Assembly (NCBI GenBank): GCA_902596745.1
Contig: CACJUZ010000003.1
Location: 36,292-100,291, forward strand
Direction of reading: 5' to 3'
DNA length: 64,000 nucleotides
DNA from: an uncultured Pelagibacteraceae bacterium
GTDB lineage: Bacteria; Pseudomonadota; Alphaproteobacteria; Pelagibacterales; Pelagibacteraceae
Below, one piece after another: positions 12,792 through 23,734 of this stretch (positions are counted from its first letter, which is position 1; each line of letters opens with the position of its first letter). The position numbers and the translations under genes are program-made. The notes beneath the pieces are model-generated. The model was not told where the DNA came from. It was given only the letters and a program-made list of their open reading frames with translations, and did not search any database.

Positions 12792-14129
12792 TCACTTTGA
12801 TAACAATGAAGACCAAGATGGGTCAGAAGCATCGGTTTCTGTCTTAATTCTTCTCTCATTATAACCTGTGATATCTATAGACCATAATTTAGCGCTGAAT
12901 CCTTTTCCTTGCGGGCCTGATTTAGTTTCCCTATAAAAAACTAATACCCTTCCGTTAGGAGACCATGAGGGTGCTTCCTGATAAAAATTTTCAGTAAGTA
13001 ACCTCTCACCCGTTCCGTCTGATCTCATAACTCCAATATAAAATCTTCCTTTCCTAACTTTTGTAAAAGCTATCAAATCTCCTCTTGGTGACCAAACAGG
13101 AGTTCCATAAATACCTTTTCCAAAAGTAATTCTTTTTACATTTGTGCCATCACTCTTCATTACGTAAATTTGTTGAAGTCCACTTCTATCTGAGTTAAAA
13201 CAAATGTACTTTCCATCTGGTGAATATGATGGTGAAGTATCTATTGATGAGTGCTCTGTTATTCTTTCTACCACTCTAGTCTCAAGATCCATAGTAAAAA
13301 TATCAGAATTTCCGTCTTTAGCAAAACTCATAATTATTTTTTTCCCATCAGGTGAAAATCTTGGTGCAAAAGTCATACCTGGAAAGTTTCCAACTACTTC
13401 CTGTTTTCCTGTTTCAATATCTAATAAATATACCCGGGGTAAATTTCTAAAATAAGATAAATAAGTAACCATTTGATTGCTTGGATTAAATCTTGGCGTT
13501 AAAACTAATTCATTACCCAATGTTAAATACTTTGTTTTAGCCCCGTCTTGATCCATTATAGCTAATTTCTTAACTCTTTGGTTTTTTGGGCCACTTTCAG
13601 CAACATAAATTATTCTTGTGTCAAAATATCCTGCTTCTCCTGTTAATCTTTCATAAATTTTATCTGAAATTATATGAGCTACTCTTCTCCAATTAGAAGG
13701 TGTTGTGGTAAATGATAAAGCTATCATTTCTTTTGAAGCAGTCAAATCCCATAACCTAAACTCAACTTTTAACTTGTTATTTTTTACTGATAATTTGCCA
13801 GTAACTAGAGCTTGTGCTTTTATCAGTCTCCAATCTTCAAATCTAGGTTTTAAATGTGCAATGTCTGGTTTTTGAACAAACGCCTCTTTTTTTAAAGGAT
13901 TAAAAAGTCCAGTTGATCTAAAGTTTTTTTCTATTATCGCTGATACGTTAATACCAAGTTTTTTTATATCAATATTTTCCAATTTTTCTGAGGAATTTTC
14001 CACATGTAACGGTGAAACAGCAATTGGTAATGGATCTAAATTTCCTCTTGTAATATCAACTTTAATCAATGCATTTAAATTAGGAATTAGATTTAAATAA
14101 ACAAAAAATAATAAAATTACTTTTTTCAT
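12792..14129 (-). CDS. tolB: Tol-Pal system beta-propeller protein TolB
   Basis: Repeated [15 protein letters not shown]-type WD40-like blades; order pal-tolB-tolA-tolR-tolQ. Confidence 0.95.
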   Translation of the reverse strand: MKKVILLFFVYLNLIPNLNALIKVDITRGNLDPLPIAVSPLHVENSSEKLENIDIKKLGINVSAIIEKNFRSTGLFNPLKKEAFVQKPDIAHLKPRFEDWRLIKAQALVTGKLSVKNNKLKVEFRLWDLTASKEMIALSFTTTPSNWRRVAHIISDKIYERLTGEAGYFDTRIIYVAESGPKNQRVKKLAIMDQDGAKTKYLTLGNELVLTPRFNPSNQMVTYLSYFRNLPRVYLLDIETGKQEVVGNFPGMTFAPRFSPDGKKIIMSFAKDGNSDIFTMDLETRVVERITEHSSIDTSPSYSPDGKYICFNSDRSGLQQIYVMKSDGTNVKRITFGKGIYGTPVWSPRGDLIAFTKVRKGRFYIGVMRSDGTGERLLTENFYQEAPSWSPNGRVLVFYRETKSGPQGKGFSAKLWSIDITGYNERRIKTETDASDPSWSSLLSK

Positions 14130-14133
14130 ACAG

Positions 14134-14940
14134 TTAACCTTTTAACATTTCAGTTGGATCAAAATTTAATTGGATATTCTTCCACTTTTCATACCCCGTA
14201 GGTGGGACTTTAAGAGGCTGACAAAGTCTAACCGCTCTTAATGCACTCTCAGCAAGAATTTTATAAAACTTTTGTCCTGGCATGTTCATTCTTTGGTGAT
14301 CAACTATTTCCGATTTAAGTATTGTTCCATCTTTTTTAAGCTCTAATTTTAATCTTACCAGTAAATCTTTATCATACGGCAATCCTAAAGGAACGCTCCA
14401 ACAACCAAATATTTGTGCTCTTAGGGCATCCTCTTCTGATAAACTCAAACCAGTAGCAAAGCTATTTTTTACATTACTTTGTGTTAACTTTTTGTTTTCA
14501 ATTTCTTTTAATGCTTGTTCCTCTTTGGCTTTATCTATTAAAGCCGCAATTTCATTTGTATTTATCAATTCTTCTTTCTCAAACTCTGATGATTGTCTGA
14601 TTTGTGGCTTAATCTCTTCTGGATTTTGTTTTTTCTTAATAATTTCTTTTTTTTCCTCTTTATCATTGGGTAGAGGAATTCTATCTGGTTTTTCTTTAGC
14701 TTTTGCAGATGGAGGTGCTTGCTCAGATACAACTCTTTTTTCCTCTTTTTTAACCTTATCAATTATTTTTCTAGCTTTAGGAGCAAAAGGAATATTAGTT
14801 TTGTCTGTAATCTGTATTAATTCAACTGAGACAATCGGTGGTAAATTAATAGGTTCTCTAGTCATGAAAGGTAGAGATAGGGCTGTTAACACAATCATCA
14901 TTAAGTGAAAAATTATTGAATAAAATAAACTTTTTGTCAT
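14134..14940 (-). CDS. tolA: TolA-like periplasm-spanning protein
   Basis: N-terminal TM, charged coiled coil, C-terminal TonB/TolA-like domain, position in the tol operon. Confidence 0.8.
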   Translation of the reverse strand: MTKSLFYSIIFHLMMIVLTALSLPFMTREPINLPPIVSVELIQITDKTNIPFAPKARKIIDKVKKEEKRVVSEQAPPSAKAKEKPDRIPLPNDKEEKKEIIKKKQNPEEIKPQIRQSSEFEKEELINTNEIAALIDKAKEEQALKEIENKKLTQSNVKNSFATGLSLSEEDALRAQIFGCWSVPLGLPYDKDLLVRLKLELKKDGTILKSEIVDHQRMNMPGQKFYKILAESALRAVRLCQPLKVPPTGYEKWKNIQLNFDPTEMLKG

Positions 14941-14947
14941 TAAACAT

Positions 14948-15361
14948 TTAATTTTTATACGGCTCTGATATCAGAGCAACTTTTGAAAATCCAGCGCCGG
15001 AAAGCGTTCCCATTACCTCTAATACTCGACCATAGTTAATATTTTTATCTCCTCTTACATAAATTCTTGTGTCTGTTCTATTTTTTGCTATTGCAAGTAA
15101 TTTTGGAATAATCTTGTTATAACTTACTTTATGTTCTTGGATGAATACTTCACCTTTAGAATTAATTGATAAAGTTAGAGGTTCTTGATCATCTGGCAAA
15201 GAGTCCGCTGCTGACTCTGGTAAATCTACTTGTACACCAACTGTAAGTAAGGGTGCGGTTACCATAAAAATAATTAATAATACCAACATTACATCTACAA
15301 AGGGAGTAACATTTATTTCGCTCATCGGTTGGTTTTTAGAGCGTTTAAAATCTAATGCCAT
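14948..15361 (-). CDS. tolR: ExbD/TolR family protein
   Basis: MSEINVTPFVDVMLVLLIIFMVTAPLL. Confidence 0.95.
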   Translation of the reverse strand: MALDFKRSKNQPMSEINVTPFVDVMLVLLIIFMVTAPLLTVGVQVDLPESAADSLPDDQEPLTLSINSKGEVFIQEHKVSYNKIIPKLLAIAKNRTDTRIYVRGDKNINYGRVLEVMGTLSGAGFSKVALISEPYKN

Positions 15362-15366
15362 AATAA

Positions 15367-16047
15367 TTAAATAATTGATAAAAATCTTTTTGAGAAATTA
15401 TCTAGTCGGGCAACATAGTTTTTTGTGTCACTATTAAACTTATTGTAAGCAATAACTGCTGGTATCGCAGCTAAAAGACCAAGAGCAGTTGCAAATAAAG
15501 CTTCAGCAATACCAGGTGCTACAATTGCTAAACTTGTATTTCTTGAAATAGCTATCGATTGAAACGAATTCATTATTCCCCAAACAGTTCCAAATAATCC
15601 TATGAAAGGAGCTGTTGCTCCAACTGTTGCAAGAAAAGTAAAATTTTTTTCTATTACTTTTATTTGATTATCTGTATTAATTTCTAAAACTCTCTCAACT
15701 CTAGCAAGCTGTACTGCGGATGACTTCGAGCGAGTTTTTCTCAACTCACTCATAGCTGATCTGAAAATTAAAACTGCTGGATCATTTGATTTAGCAGGTA
15801 AATTGTTATCAAAACTTTCAGCTGATTTTGCTTTCCAAAATTTATTTTCAAAGTCTAATATTGAACTATTAATTTTTTTAAATAATCTATATTTGTCAAA
15901 AATTAGAGCCCAAGAGTAAACTGAAGCTGCTATCAGAATTAATATTACAGATTTAACCACAAAGTCTGCTCTTAAAAATAAACTTAAAAGAGAAAAATCT
16001 GTACTTCCTCCTAATCCAACGACCTGTGATGCAATTTCTTGTTCCAT
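15367..16047 (-). CDS. tolQ: MotA/TolQ/ExbB proton channel protein
   Basis: GATAPFIGLFGTVWGIMNSFQSI, PGIAEALFATALGLLAAIPAVIAYN. Confidence 0.95.
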   Translation of the reverse strand: MEQEIASQVVGLGGSTDFSLLSLFLRADFVVKSVILILIAASVYSWALIFDKYRLFKKINSSILDFENKFWKAKSAESFDNNLPAKSNDPAVLIFRSAMSELRKTRSKSSAVQLARVERVLEINTDNQIKVIEKNFTFLATVGATAPFIGLFGTVWGIMNSFQSIAISRNTSLAIVAPGIAEALFATALGLLAAIPAVIAYNKFNSDTKNYVARLDNFSKRFLSII

Positions 16048-16105
16048 TGTATTTCAATACTTTTAGATTGTGTCATGAATTTGTCTTATAAATACTATCC
16101 TAGCC

Positions 16106-16600
16106 TTATTTTAAGTCTACTTTAATGCCAGTTTCGCTAAAAAATCTTGCAATTAAAATAGCATCAGACTTATTTACATCCTTTTTTTTGGATAATTTTT
16201 CTGCAAATGAAGGATACATTTCGATTACTTTGGTACGACTCGCATCTTTTGATGAATTGATTAACTCAAAATGCTTTTTCCATTTAGATGGTCTTACAAA
16301 AAAAATTGGTAATTTTAGGGTTGCACTTATACCTTTTATTGCTCCAAAGGTCTGACCAAAATTAAACATACTTGTAACTCCTTGACCTGGCATTGCATTT
16401 ACTTGTTCAACAACAACAACACTTTTACTTATGTCTATTATATTGCTTGAAATAAATTGCGATAAATGTGCACTATTTAACTGTCTTTTATTTTTTTTTC
16501 CTTCGGACATTGTAGGAAGATCAATAACATCTACTATTTTTTTTTCATCTAAAATAGCTATGGCTCCGGCTATTCCTGGATCAATTCCGAATATTCTCAT
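16106..16600 (-). CDS. RuvC-like Holliday junction resolvase, phage-type variant
   Basis: MRIFGIDPGIAGAIAIL, VVVEQVNAMPGQGVTSMFNFGQTFG, KSDAILIA: RNase H-fold D/E/D residues present but unlike canonical RuvC. Confidence 0.8.
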   Translation of the reverse strand: MRIFGIDPGIAGAIAILDEKKIVDVIDLPTMSEGKKNKRQLNSAHLSQFISSNIIDISKSVVVVEQVNAMPGQGVTSMFNFGQTFGAIKGISATLKLPIFFVRPSKWKKHFELINSSKDASRTKVIEMYPSFAEKLSKKKDVNKSDAILIARFFSETGIKVDLK

Positions 16601-16614
16601 TATTTGTTTTTCTT

Positions 16615-17331
16615 TTAAAATTCACAATTTATAAATATATTTTGGATATCGTCCACTTCGTCTAAGCTTTCTAACATATTAACAACTTTATCTTTTTGCT
16701 CATTTGATAATTTTAAAACGTTATGTGCTCTCCACTCTATACCAGAGTATATAAAATTACTTATTTTTTTTTCTATGCTACTTTTTACTTTATAAAAGTC
16801 CTTTTTTTCACATATGATTTCATGGTAATTATTTGAACTTTCACATTCATTTGCGCCTGAGTTAATAGCCAACTCAAGAGCTGAGTCGTTATTTAAATTT
16901 TTGTTATCAATACGGATTATTCCGCAATTATAAAAAAGATGAGATGTAGACCCATTTTCTCCTAATCTACCTCCATTTTTTTGTAAAATGGTTCTAATTG
17001 TTGAGGCTGTTCTATTTTTATTATCAGTTAGCGTCTCAATTATCAGTGCAGTATTAAAAGCTCCATAGCCTTCATATTTTAAATTTTCATAGTTTTCTCC
17101 AGAGTTTGTCTCCGACTTGCTTATTGCTCGATTAATATTTTCTTTAGGCATATTAGATTGTTTGGCTATTTGAATAGCAGATCTCAATCTTGGATTCATA
17201 TCCGGATCTTTATCACCAAGTTTTGCTGCAACAGTAATTTCTCTTGATAATTTAGAAAATAATTTAGATCTTACTTTATCTTGTCTTCCTTTTTTATGCT
17301 TGATACCTGCCCAGTGAGAATGTCCAGCCAT
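16615..17331 (-). CDS. yebC: YebC/PmpR family protein
   Basis: MAGHSHWAGIKHKKGRQDKVRSKLFSKLSREI. Confidence 0.96.
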   Translation of the reverse strand: MAGHSHWAGIKHKKGRQDKVRSKLFSKLSREITVAAKLGDKDPDMNPRLRSAIQIAKQSNMPKENINRAISKSETNSGENYENLKYEGYGAFNTALIIETLTDNKNRTASTIRTILQKNGGRLGENGSTSHLFYNCGIIRIDNKNLNNDSALELAINSGANECESSNNYHEIICEKKDFYKVKSSIEKKISNFIYSGIEWRAHNVLKLSNEQKDKVVNMLESLDEVDDIQNIFINCEF

Positions 17332-17332
17332 T

Positions 17333-18139
17333 TTAAAATATTTGTTTTAAATTACCGCCTAAAATTATCTGATTAATATCCTTAGCTAAACCTGTATTTT
17401 CATCAGCATCAACTATAACACCACAAATAGAGGCCTTTCCTTTAGCCGGAAAATGACTTTCAGCAGTTGGATCTTTTTTAAATTTTTTAATAGAATTATA
17501 TTTATTCATTCCGATAACAGAGTCATAATCACCACACATCCCTAAATCTGTTTGATATGCGGTTCCGTTGTTTAAAATTTTTGTATCAGATGTCGGCACA
17601 TGAGTGTGCGTACCAACAAGTATTGTGACTCTTCCGTCCAAATAATGACCTAATGCCATTTTTTCACTCGTTATCTCTCCGTGTAAATCAACAACAATAA
17701 AATCGGCATCTTTTTTTAATATTATATTTTTAAGTATCTTTTCTGTAAATGAAAATAAATCTTGGCTTTTTTTCATAAAAACATTTCCAATTAAATTTAT
17801 AACAGCTATTTTTTTATTTTTAATCTCGTAAACTGCGTATCCTTTTCCAGGCTGTCCCTCTAGTAAATTTGCCGGTCTAATTAATTTTTTTTCTTTATCA
17901 ATTATTTCTAATATTTCTTTTTGATCCCATATATGATTTCCAGACGTAATTACATCTACACCGGAGTCAATTAAATCTTTAAAATTTTCTTTAGTAATTC
18001 CTTTCCCGTTGTCTGCTGCATTTTCTCCATTAACTACTGTAAAATCAATTTTTTTTTCTTTTATAATTTCTTTTAATTTTAATTTTATTATATTTACGCC
18101 TGAAGGTCCGCAAACATCGCCTAATAAAAGAAATCTCAT
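17333..18139 (-). CDS. YmdB-type metallophosphoesterase (TIGR00282-like)
   Basis: MRFLLLGDVCGPSG, VVNGENAADNGKGIT, SGNHIWD, DLHGEITSEKMALG, GTHTHVPT. Confidence 0.92.
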   Translation of the reverse strand: MRFLLLGDVCGPSGVNIIKLKLKEIIKEKKIDFTVVNGENAADNGKGITKENFKDLIDSGVDVITSGNHIWDQKEILEIIDKEKKLIRPANLLEGQPGKGYAVYEIKNKKIAVINLIGNVFMKKSQDLFSFTEKILKNIILKKDADFIVVDLHGEITSEKMALGHYLDGRVTILVGTHTHVPTSDTKILNNGTAYQTDLGMCGDYDSVIGMNKYNSIKKFKKDPTAESHFPAKGKASICGVIVDADENTGLAKDINQIILGGNLKQIF

Positions 18140-18699
18140 TCTATGAATCCCTTTTCTGTAAATATATTGTTGAGTTGAAAATCAAAACTTGATGACGGTA
18201 TTTTTTTGAATTTTTGAAATGAAAAAGCAACTCCAATAGCTTCTACTTTATTATTTAATTTATATAATTGTTTTAAATATCTGTCATAAAAACCTTTTCC
18301 ATAACCAAGTCTATTTCTATTATTATCAAAAGCTAAAAGTGGAACTAGTACAATGTCAGGTAGGTAAATTTTTTTTTGTTTTTTTAGAGGTTCAGGTATT
18401 CCAAACTTGTTTACTAATAGTACATCTCTCTCCTTCCATTCAACAAAACTCAATAAATTATTATTTTGTATTTTAGGTAATAGAAATTTAACGTTACATG
18501 TTTTAAAACTTTCTAAAATTTTAAGAATATTAATCTCATAATTGGATGGGTAATAAAGCGCTATAATGGGTTTTTTAATTGTTTTAGTTTTCCTTTTTAA
18601 ATATTCAGATAGTTTAGTAAATTTTTCTTTAGAAAGCTCGAAATATTTTTTTTTTCTTAAAGATAAAAATTTTTTTCTTAATTGAATTTTAGTTTTCAT
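18136..18699 (-). CDS. 5-formyltetrahydrofolate cyclo-ligase
   Basis: DIVLVPLLAFDNNRNRLGYGKGFYDRYL motif. Confidence 0.93.
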   Translation of the reverse strand: MKTKIQLRKKFLSLRKKKYFELSKEKFTKLSEYLKRKTKTIKKPIIALYYPSNYEINILKILESFKTCNVKFLLPKIQNNNLLSFVEWKERDVLLVNKFGIPEPLKKQKKIYLPDIVLVPLLAFDNNRNRLGYGKGFYDRYLKQLYKLNNKVEAIGVAFSFQKFKKIPSSSFDFQLNNIFTEKGFIE

Positions 18700-19145
18700 T
18701 ACTGAATTTTAGAGGTCGTTTCAGCATTTTTTATAATTTTTTCAAGAGATTTAGTTGTTTTATCTAACATGTTTTCATACATATTGTTAGCTTCTTCGAT
18801 ATTCTTTTTAATTTTATTAATTTCTTTATTAAGGTCTTTTATTTCCTCTTCTTTATTATCTTTATACTTAATTGCTAAAGCTTTTAACTCTTTAAATTTA
18901 TTTGATAGATCGTCAAGTTTGTTTTTTTGATCACTTATTCGTCTTCTTAAGTCAAAATGTTCATCTATCAACTTGATTGCTGCGATCAGTAAAAGTTTAT
19001 TCTCGCCTATATTTCCTAATTTTTTTTTCAACTCAAAATATCTTTTATCCAAAAAGGAAGTTAATTTTTTCAAAGATTCTTCTTGTCCGTCATCACACGA
19101 AAGCAGATAATCCTTTCCATTAAATTTGATATTTACGTTTGCCAT
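18699..19145 (-). CDS. zapA: Cell division protein ZapA-like
   Basis: VNIKFNGKDYLLSCDDGQEESLKKL; LLLIAAIKLIDEH; coiled-coil C-terminus. Confidence 0.8.
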   Translation of the reverse strand: MANVNIKFNGKDYLLSCDDGQEESLKKLTSFLDKRYFELKKKLGNIGENKLLLIAAIKLIDEHFDLRRRISDQKNKLDDLSNKFKELKALAIKYKDNKEEEIKDLNKEINKIKKNIEEANNMYENMLDKTTKSLEKIIKNAETTSKIQ

Positions 19146-19456
19146 TTTTCAATTTCCTCCACTAAGCTAAGTGTTTCTTGATTTAAATCATTGATATCTT
19201 GGTTAAATTTTTTCTCAAGTTCTTTCTTAGATTTCAATTGCTGTTCAAGTTTTTTCACTCTATCGGTTAAATATTTATGCTCTCTTAGAATTTCTTGATT
19301 TTTCTTTTCCAGCTCGTCTTTCTCGGACTTGATAGAATCTCTCTCTCTCAAAACTGACTTACTAACTGAGCTGTGTTGTGAATAACTTATATTTAATTCT
19401 CCTAATTTTTCTATTAACTGATTTAAATTAGTTTCTTTTTTCTCAAAGTTTTTCAT
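19133..19456 (-). CDS. Small coiled-coil protein, upstream and overlapping zapA
   Basis: Heptad-rich K/E sequence; overlaps zapA start. Confidence 0.6.
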   Translation of the reverse strand: MKNFEKKETNLNQLIEKLGELNISYSQHSSVSKSVLRERDSIKSEKDELEKKNQEILREHKYLTDRVKKLEQQLKSKKELEKKFNQDINDLNQETLSLVEEIEKWQT

Positions 19457-19515
19457 TTTAATTTTGTATCATAATATTGATATACTTACTCTAAGTCTAT
19501 ATAGGTAAATTAGTA

Positions 19516-21498
19516 GTGAATATAAAAGTTAATCAATTAGCAAACGCGATTAGATTTTTATCTATCGACGCAGTTCAAAAAGCCAATTCAGGGCATCCGG
19601 GTATGCCTATGGGTATGGCAGATGTAGCTACGGTTTTATTTAAATTCCACCTCAGGTTTAATCCAAAAAATCCATCCTGGATTAATAGAGATAGATTTAT
19701 TTTATCTGCTGGACACGGATCAATGCTTCTTTACTCATTACTTTACTTAACTGGATACGAAAAAGTAAAACTAGACGATATTAAAAATTTTAGACAGTTA
19801 AACTCTATTTGTGCAGGACATCCAGAATATATAAATAATTCAGGAATTGAGACTACCACTGGTCCTCTAGGACAAGGTTTAGCAAACTCTGTTGGTTTAG
19901 CTATAGCATCGGAGATTTATAAAAAAAAATTTGGTTCAAAAATAATTAATCACAAAACATATGTTATAGCTAGTGATGGTGATTTAATGGAGGGAATTAG
20001 TCACGAGTCTATGAGTTTAGCTGGTCATTTAAAACTAAAAAATTTAATTGTATTTTTTGACAATAATAAAATTTCAATTGATGGATCAACTTCATTAAGT
20101 GTATCAGATAATTATAAAAAAAGATTTGAGTCTTATGGATGGAATTTTTTAGAAATTAACGGCCATAATGAGAAGCAAATAAATAATGCGATAAAGAAGG
20201 CTCAGAAATCAAATAAACCAACTTTAATTTCTTGTAAAACTATTATTGGATTCGGGTCGCCTAATAAATCGGGAAAGTCGTCTTCTCATGGCGCACCTTT
20301 AGGTGAAGATGAAATAAAATTAGTTAGAAAAAAATTAAAATGGCCACACCCTCCTTTTAAAATACCAGATGAAATTTTAAAAGAGTGGAAAGCGATTGGG
20401 TCAAAAGGTGAAGTTCTAGAACAAAATTGGTTAGATGAACTTAATAAGTCCAAGGTCTCAATTAAAGAAAATTTTAATCGATTAAATAACAAGCTATTTA
20501 GGGATGAATTAAATGAGTTAGTAACTTCAGAAAAAGAGAAGTACTATAGAGAAAAACCTGCTATGGCCACAAGACAAAGTTCAATGAAAGTTATTGAAGC
20601 GCTCAATAAATTGTTGCCTAATTTAATCGGAGGTTCAGCAGATCTAAGTGGATCAAATAATACTAAAACTTCAAATTCAGTAATCCTAAATTCAAAAAAT
20701 TATGGAGGAAACTATATTCACTTTGGTGTTAGAGAGCATGCGATGGCTGCTGCTATGAATGGTATCGCGCTTTACCATAATCTTATTCCATATGGAGGAA
20801 CATTTTTAATTTTTTCTGATTATTGTAGACCTTCCATTAGACTATCAGCTCTTATGGGATTGCGTGTAATTTATATCTTTTCTCATGACTCAATCGGATT
20901 AGGAGAAGATGGGCCAACTCATCAACCAATTGAACATTTGTCTAGTCTAAGAGCTATACCAAATTTAAATGTTTTTAGACCTGCAGATATCAATGAAACC
21001 CTAGAATGTTGGGAGGCTTCTTTAAATAATGAGAAAGGACCTAGTGCAATAATACTTTCTAGACAAAAATTAAATTACATAAGTAGTATTCCTGATAAAA
21101 AAAACAAATGTTTGAGTGGTGCTTATGAATTAAATATTTCTTCTCATGATAATAAAGTTACAATGATAGCTTCTGGGTCTGAAGTAAGCTTAGCTCTTTC
21201 TACTCAAGAGTTGTTAAAAGAAGGAGGTATACACAGTAAAGTTGTTTCTATGCCGTGTCAGGAATTATTTGATCAACAAAGTGAGGAATATAAAAATAAA
21301 ATATTAGAAAATGATAGTTTAATAGTTTCAATTGAGGCAGGTACTATTAGTTGTTGGCATAAATATTTAAAAAAAGATGACTTGGGTATTGGTATAAATA
21401 AATTTGGTAAAAGTGCTCCATATAAAGAAATTTTTGAAGAAATGAATTTAACTTCAAATAAAATAGCATCCATCATTCATGAAAAATTAAGAAAATAA
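19516..21498 (+). CDS. tkt: Transketolase (GTG start)
   Basis: [46 protein letters not shown]. Confidence 0.97.
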   Translation: MNIKVNQLANAIRFLSIDAVQKANSGHPGMPMGMADVATVLFKFHLRFNPKNPSWINRDRFILSAGHGSMLLYSLLYLTGYEKVKLDDIKNFRQLNSICAGHPEYINNSGIETTTGPLGQGLANSVGLAIASEIYKKKFGSKIINHKTYVIASDGDLMEGISHESMSLAGHLKLKNLIVFFDNNKISIDGSTSLSVSDNYKKRFESYGWNFLEINGHNEKQINNAIKKAQKSNKPTLISCKTIIGFGSPNKSGKSSSHGAPLGEDEIKLVRKKLKWPHPPFKIPDEILKEWKAIGSKGEVLEQNWLDELNKSKVSIKENFNRLNNKLFRDELNELVTSEKEKYYREKPAMATRQSSMKVIEALNKLLPNLIGGSADLSGSNNTKTSNSVILNSKNYGGNYIHFGVREHAMAAAMNGIALYHNLIPYGGTFLIFSDYCRPSIRLSALMGLRVIYIFSHDSIGLGEDGPTHQPIEHLSSLRAIPNLNVFRPADINETLECWEASLNNEKGPSAIILSRQKLNYISSIPDKKNKCLSGAYELNISSHDNKVTMIASGSEVSLALSTQELLKEGGIHSKVVSMPCQELFDQQSEEYKNKILENDSLIVSIEAGTISCWHKYLKKDDLGIGINKFGKSAPYKEIFEEMNLTSNKIASIIHEKLRK

Positions 21499-21512
21499 TA
21501 AACTTTTGGTTC

Positions 21513-22703
21513 ATGGAAAAAATAAAAAGTTTTAGTAAAAACATTAATATTGAAAATAAAAGAGTAATACTAAGAGCAGACTTTAATGTTCCCATTATAA
21601 AAGGAGTGATTCAAGATAGTACAAGAATAGATTTAAGTATACCATTTATAAAAAATTTATTAGCCAGAAATACAAAGCTTTTTTTAATTTCTCATCTTGG
21701 AAGACCTAAATCGGATAAAGATAACAGCTTATCGTTATTGCCTGTTTTCAATTATTTAAAAAGTAAAATAGAAAAAAAAATATTCTTTAATACGAATAAA
21801 ATTACTAATAAAACACAAAAGGAAATATCATATTTAAAAAAAGGTGAAATGATTTTTTTTGAAAATATTAGGTATAATGAGGATGAGATAAAAAATGATG
21901 ATAATTTTGCAAAAAATTTATCCTCTATCGGGGATATTTATATAAATGATGCTTTTGCTTGTTCGCATAGAAAACAGTCCTCGATACATAAAATTACTAA
22001 ATATATAAAAAGTTCTTATGCTGGGCCTCTTTTGATGAAGGAAATTATCTCAATTAATATGGTGCTTAATAACAAACAAAGTCCAATTACTTGTATAATT
22101 GGAGGAGCAAAAATTTCAACTAAACTTGGGGTTATAACGTCACTTATAAAAAAAATTGATAATTTAATAATAGTGGGAGCGATGGCTAATAATTTTCTAA
22201 AATTTAAGGGGGGTAAAATTGGAAAATCTCTAGTTGAGATCGACGCTGAAAAAACTGTTAAAGAAATTTTAAATGAAGCAGAAAAAAATAATTGCGAAAT
22301 TATATTACCTTCTGATTTTGCAGTTTCAAACTCTACTGAAGGAGACGCTAGTTTTAAAGAATTAAAAAATATTAAAGACGATGAGATGATTTTAGATATA
22401 GGCCCCCAAACTATTGAAAAGATAGGAAAAATAATTGATGCCTCAAAAACAGTGTTGTGGAATGGGCCAGCAGGATTTTTTGAGAATAAAAATTTTCTTA
22501 AAGGAACTGTTTCAATTGCGAAAAAAATCTCTAATAATACAAGTTATAATTCTTTAATATCAATTGTAGGTGGTGGAGATACTATTTCTGCTATTAAAAA
22601 TGATGATTTAAATCTAAATTTTACTCACTTATCAACAGCGGGCGGTGCATTTTTAGAATATATTGAGGGAAAAAACTTGCCTGGGATAGAAGTTTTAAAA
22701 TAA
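21513..22703 (+). CDS. pgk: Phosphoglycerate kinase
   Basis: RVILRADFNVPI, LISHLGRP, VLWNGPAGFFE, GGGDT. Confidence 0.97.
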   Translation: MEKIKSFSKNINIENKRVILRADFNVPIIKGVIQDSTRIDLSIPFIKNLLARNTKLFLISHLGRPKSDKDNSLSLLPVFNYLKSKIEKKIFFNTNKITNKTQKEISYLKKGEMIFFENIRYNEDEIKNDDNFAKNLSSIGDIYINDAFACSHRKQSSIHKITKYIKSSYAGPLLMKEIISINMVLNNKQSPITCIIGGAKISTKLGVITSLIKKIDNLIIVGAMANNFLKFKGGKIGKSLVEIDAEKTVKEILNEAEKNNCEIILPSDFAVSNSTEGDASFKELKNIKDDEMILDIGPQTIEKIGKIIDASKTVLWNGPAGFFENKNFLKGTVSIAKKISNNTSYNSLISIVGGGDTISAIKNDDLNLNFTHLSTAGGAFLEYIEGKNLPGIEVLK

Positions 22704-22712
22704 AAATCAATT

Positions 22713-23729
22713 ATGAATATTGAAGATATAGCAAAAAAAATGTGTGCAAATGGTAAAGGAATACTTGCAGCAGATGAGAGTACCGGCACAATAGAAAAAA
22801 GATTTAAAAGTATAAATGTTGAAAATTTAGAAATAAATAGATTAACTTTTAGACAGACTTTATTTAACTCTAGCGCTATGAAAGATTACATAGGTGGAGT
22901 AATTCTTTTTGACGAAACAATAAAACAGAAAACTACTTTAGGACCAACAATTCCTGAATTAATCCAAAAACAAGGTGCGATTCCAGGAATAAAAGTTGAT
23001 AAGGGAGTTAAACCTCTTGCAGGATCAAACGAAGAGACTGTTACTGAAGGGCTTGATGGTTTAAGAGAGAGATTAAAAGAATATTATGCTCTTGGAGCGA
23101 GATTTACAAAGTGGAGGGCTGTATACAAAATTAGCGATAAGTATCCATCTTCACAATCAATAAAATCTAATGCGCATGCTTTAGCAAGATATGCTGCGCT
23201 GGTACAAGAAGCTCAAATGGTTCCCATAGTAGAACCGGAAGTATTAATGGACGGATCACATGATATTGAAAAATGTTATCAAGTAACAACAAATGTTTTG
23301 AACGAATGTTACAATGAGCTTAATATTCATAAAGTTAATTTAAAAGGGACTGTTTTAAAACCTAATATGATTATTCCTGGATCTAAATGTAAGAATGAGT
23401 GTAGCTCAGAAGAAATAGCAAAAAGAACTTTAGATTGTCTGAAAAAAAACGTTCCAAGTGAAGTTCCTGGCATCGCCTTTTTATCTGGAGGCCAATCAGA
23501 AATTGAAGCAAGTAAAAATTTAAATGAAATAAATAAAATCAATGATACTAATTTTTTAATCACCTTTTCTTACGGAAGAGGTTTGCAAGCAAGTGCTTTG
23601 AAGGAATTTGGTAAAAACCAAAAAAATATTGAAAATATCCAGAAAGCTTTCAATCATAGGGCTAGGATGAATGGCCTATCCTCAAAAGGTAAATGGTCTG
23701 AAAATTTAGAAAAAGAGACAGCGGCTTAA
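22713..23729 (+). CDS. Class I fructose-bisphosphate aldolase
   Basis: GKGILAADESTGTIEKRF, FTKWRAVYKI, IVEPEVLMDGSHD, LKGTVLKPNMI. Confidence 0.96.
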   Translation: MNIEDIAKKMCANGKGILAADESTGTIEKRFKSINVENLEINRLTFRQTLFNSSAMKDYIGGVILFDETIKQKTTLGPTIPELIQKQGAIPGIKVDKGVKPLAGSNEETVTEGLDGLRERLKEYYALGARFTKWRAVYKISDKYPSSQSIKSNAHALARYAALVQEAQMVPIVEPEVLMDGSHDIEKCYQVTTNVLNECYNELNIHKVNLKGTVLKPNMIIPGSKCKNECSSEEIAKRTLDCLKKNVPSEVPGIAFLSGGQSEIEASKNLNEINKINDTNFLITFSYGRGLQASALKEFGKNQKNIENIQKAFNHRARMNGLSSKGKWSENLEKETAA

Positions 23730-23734
23730 TCACT

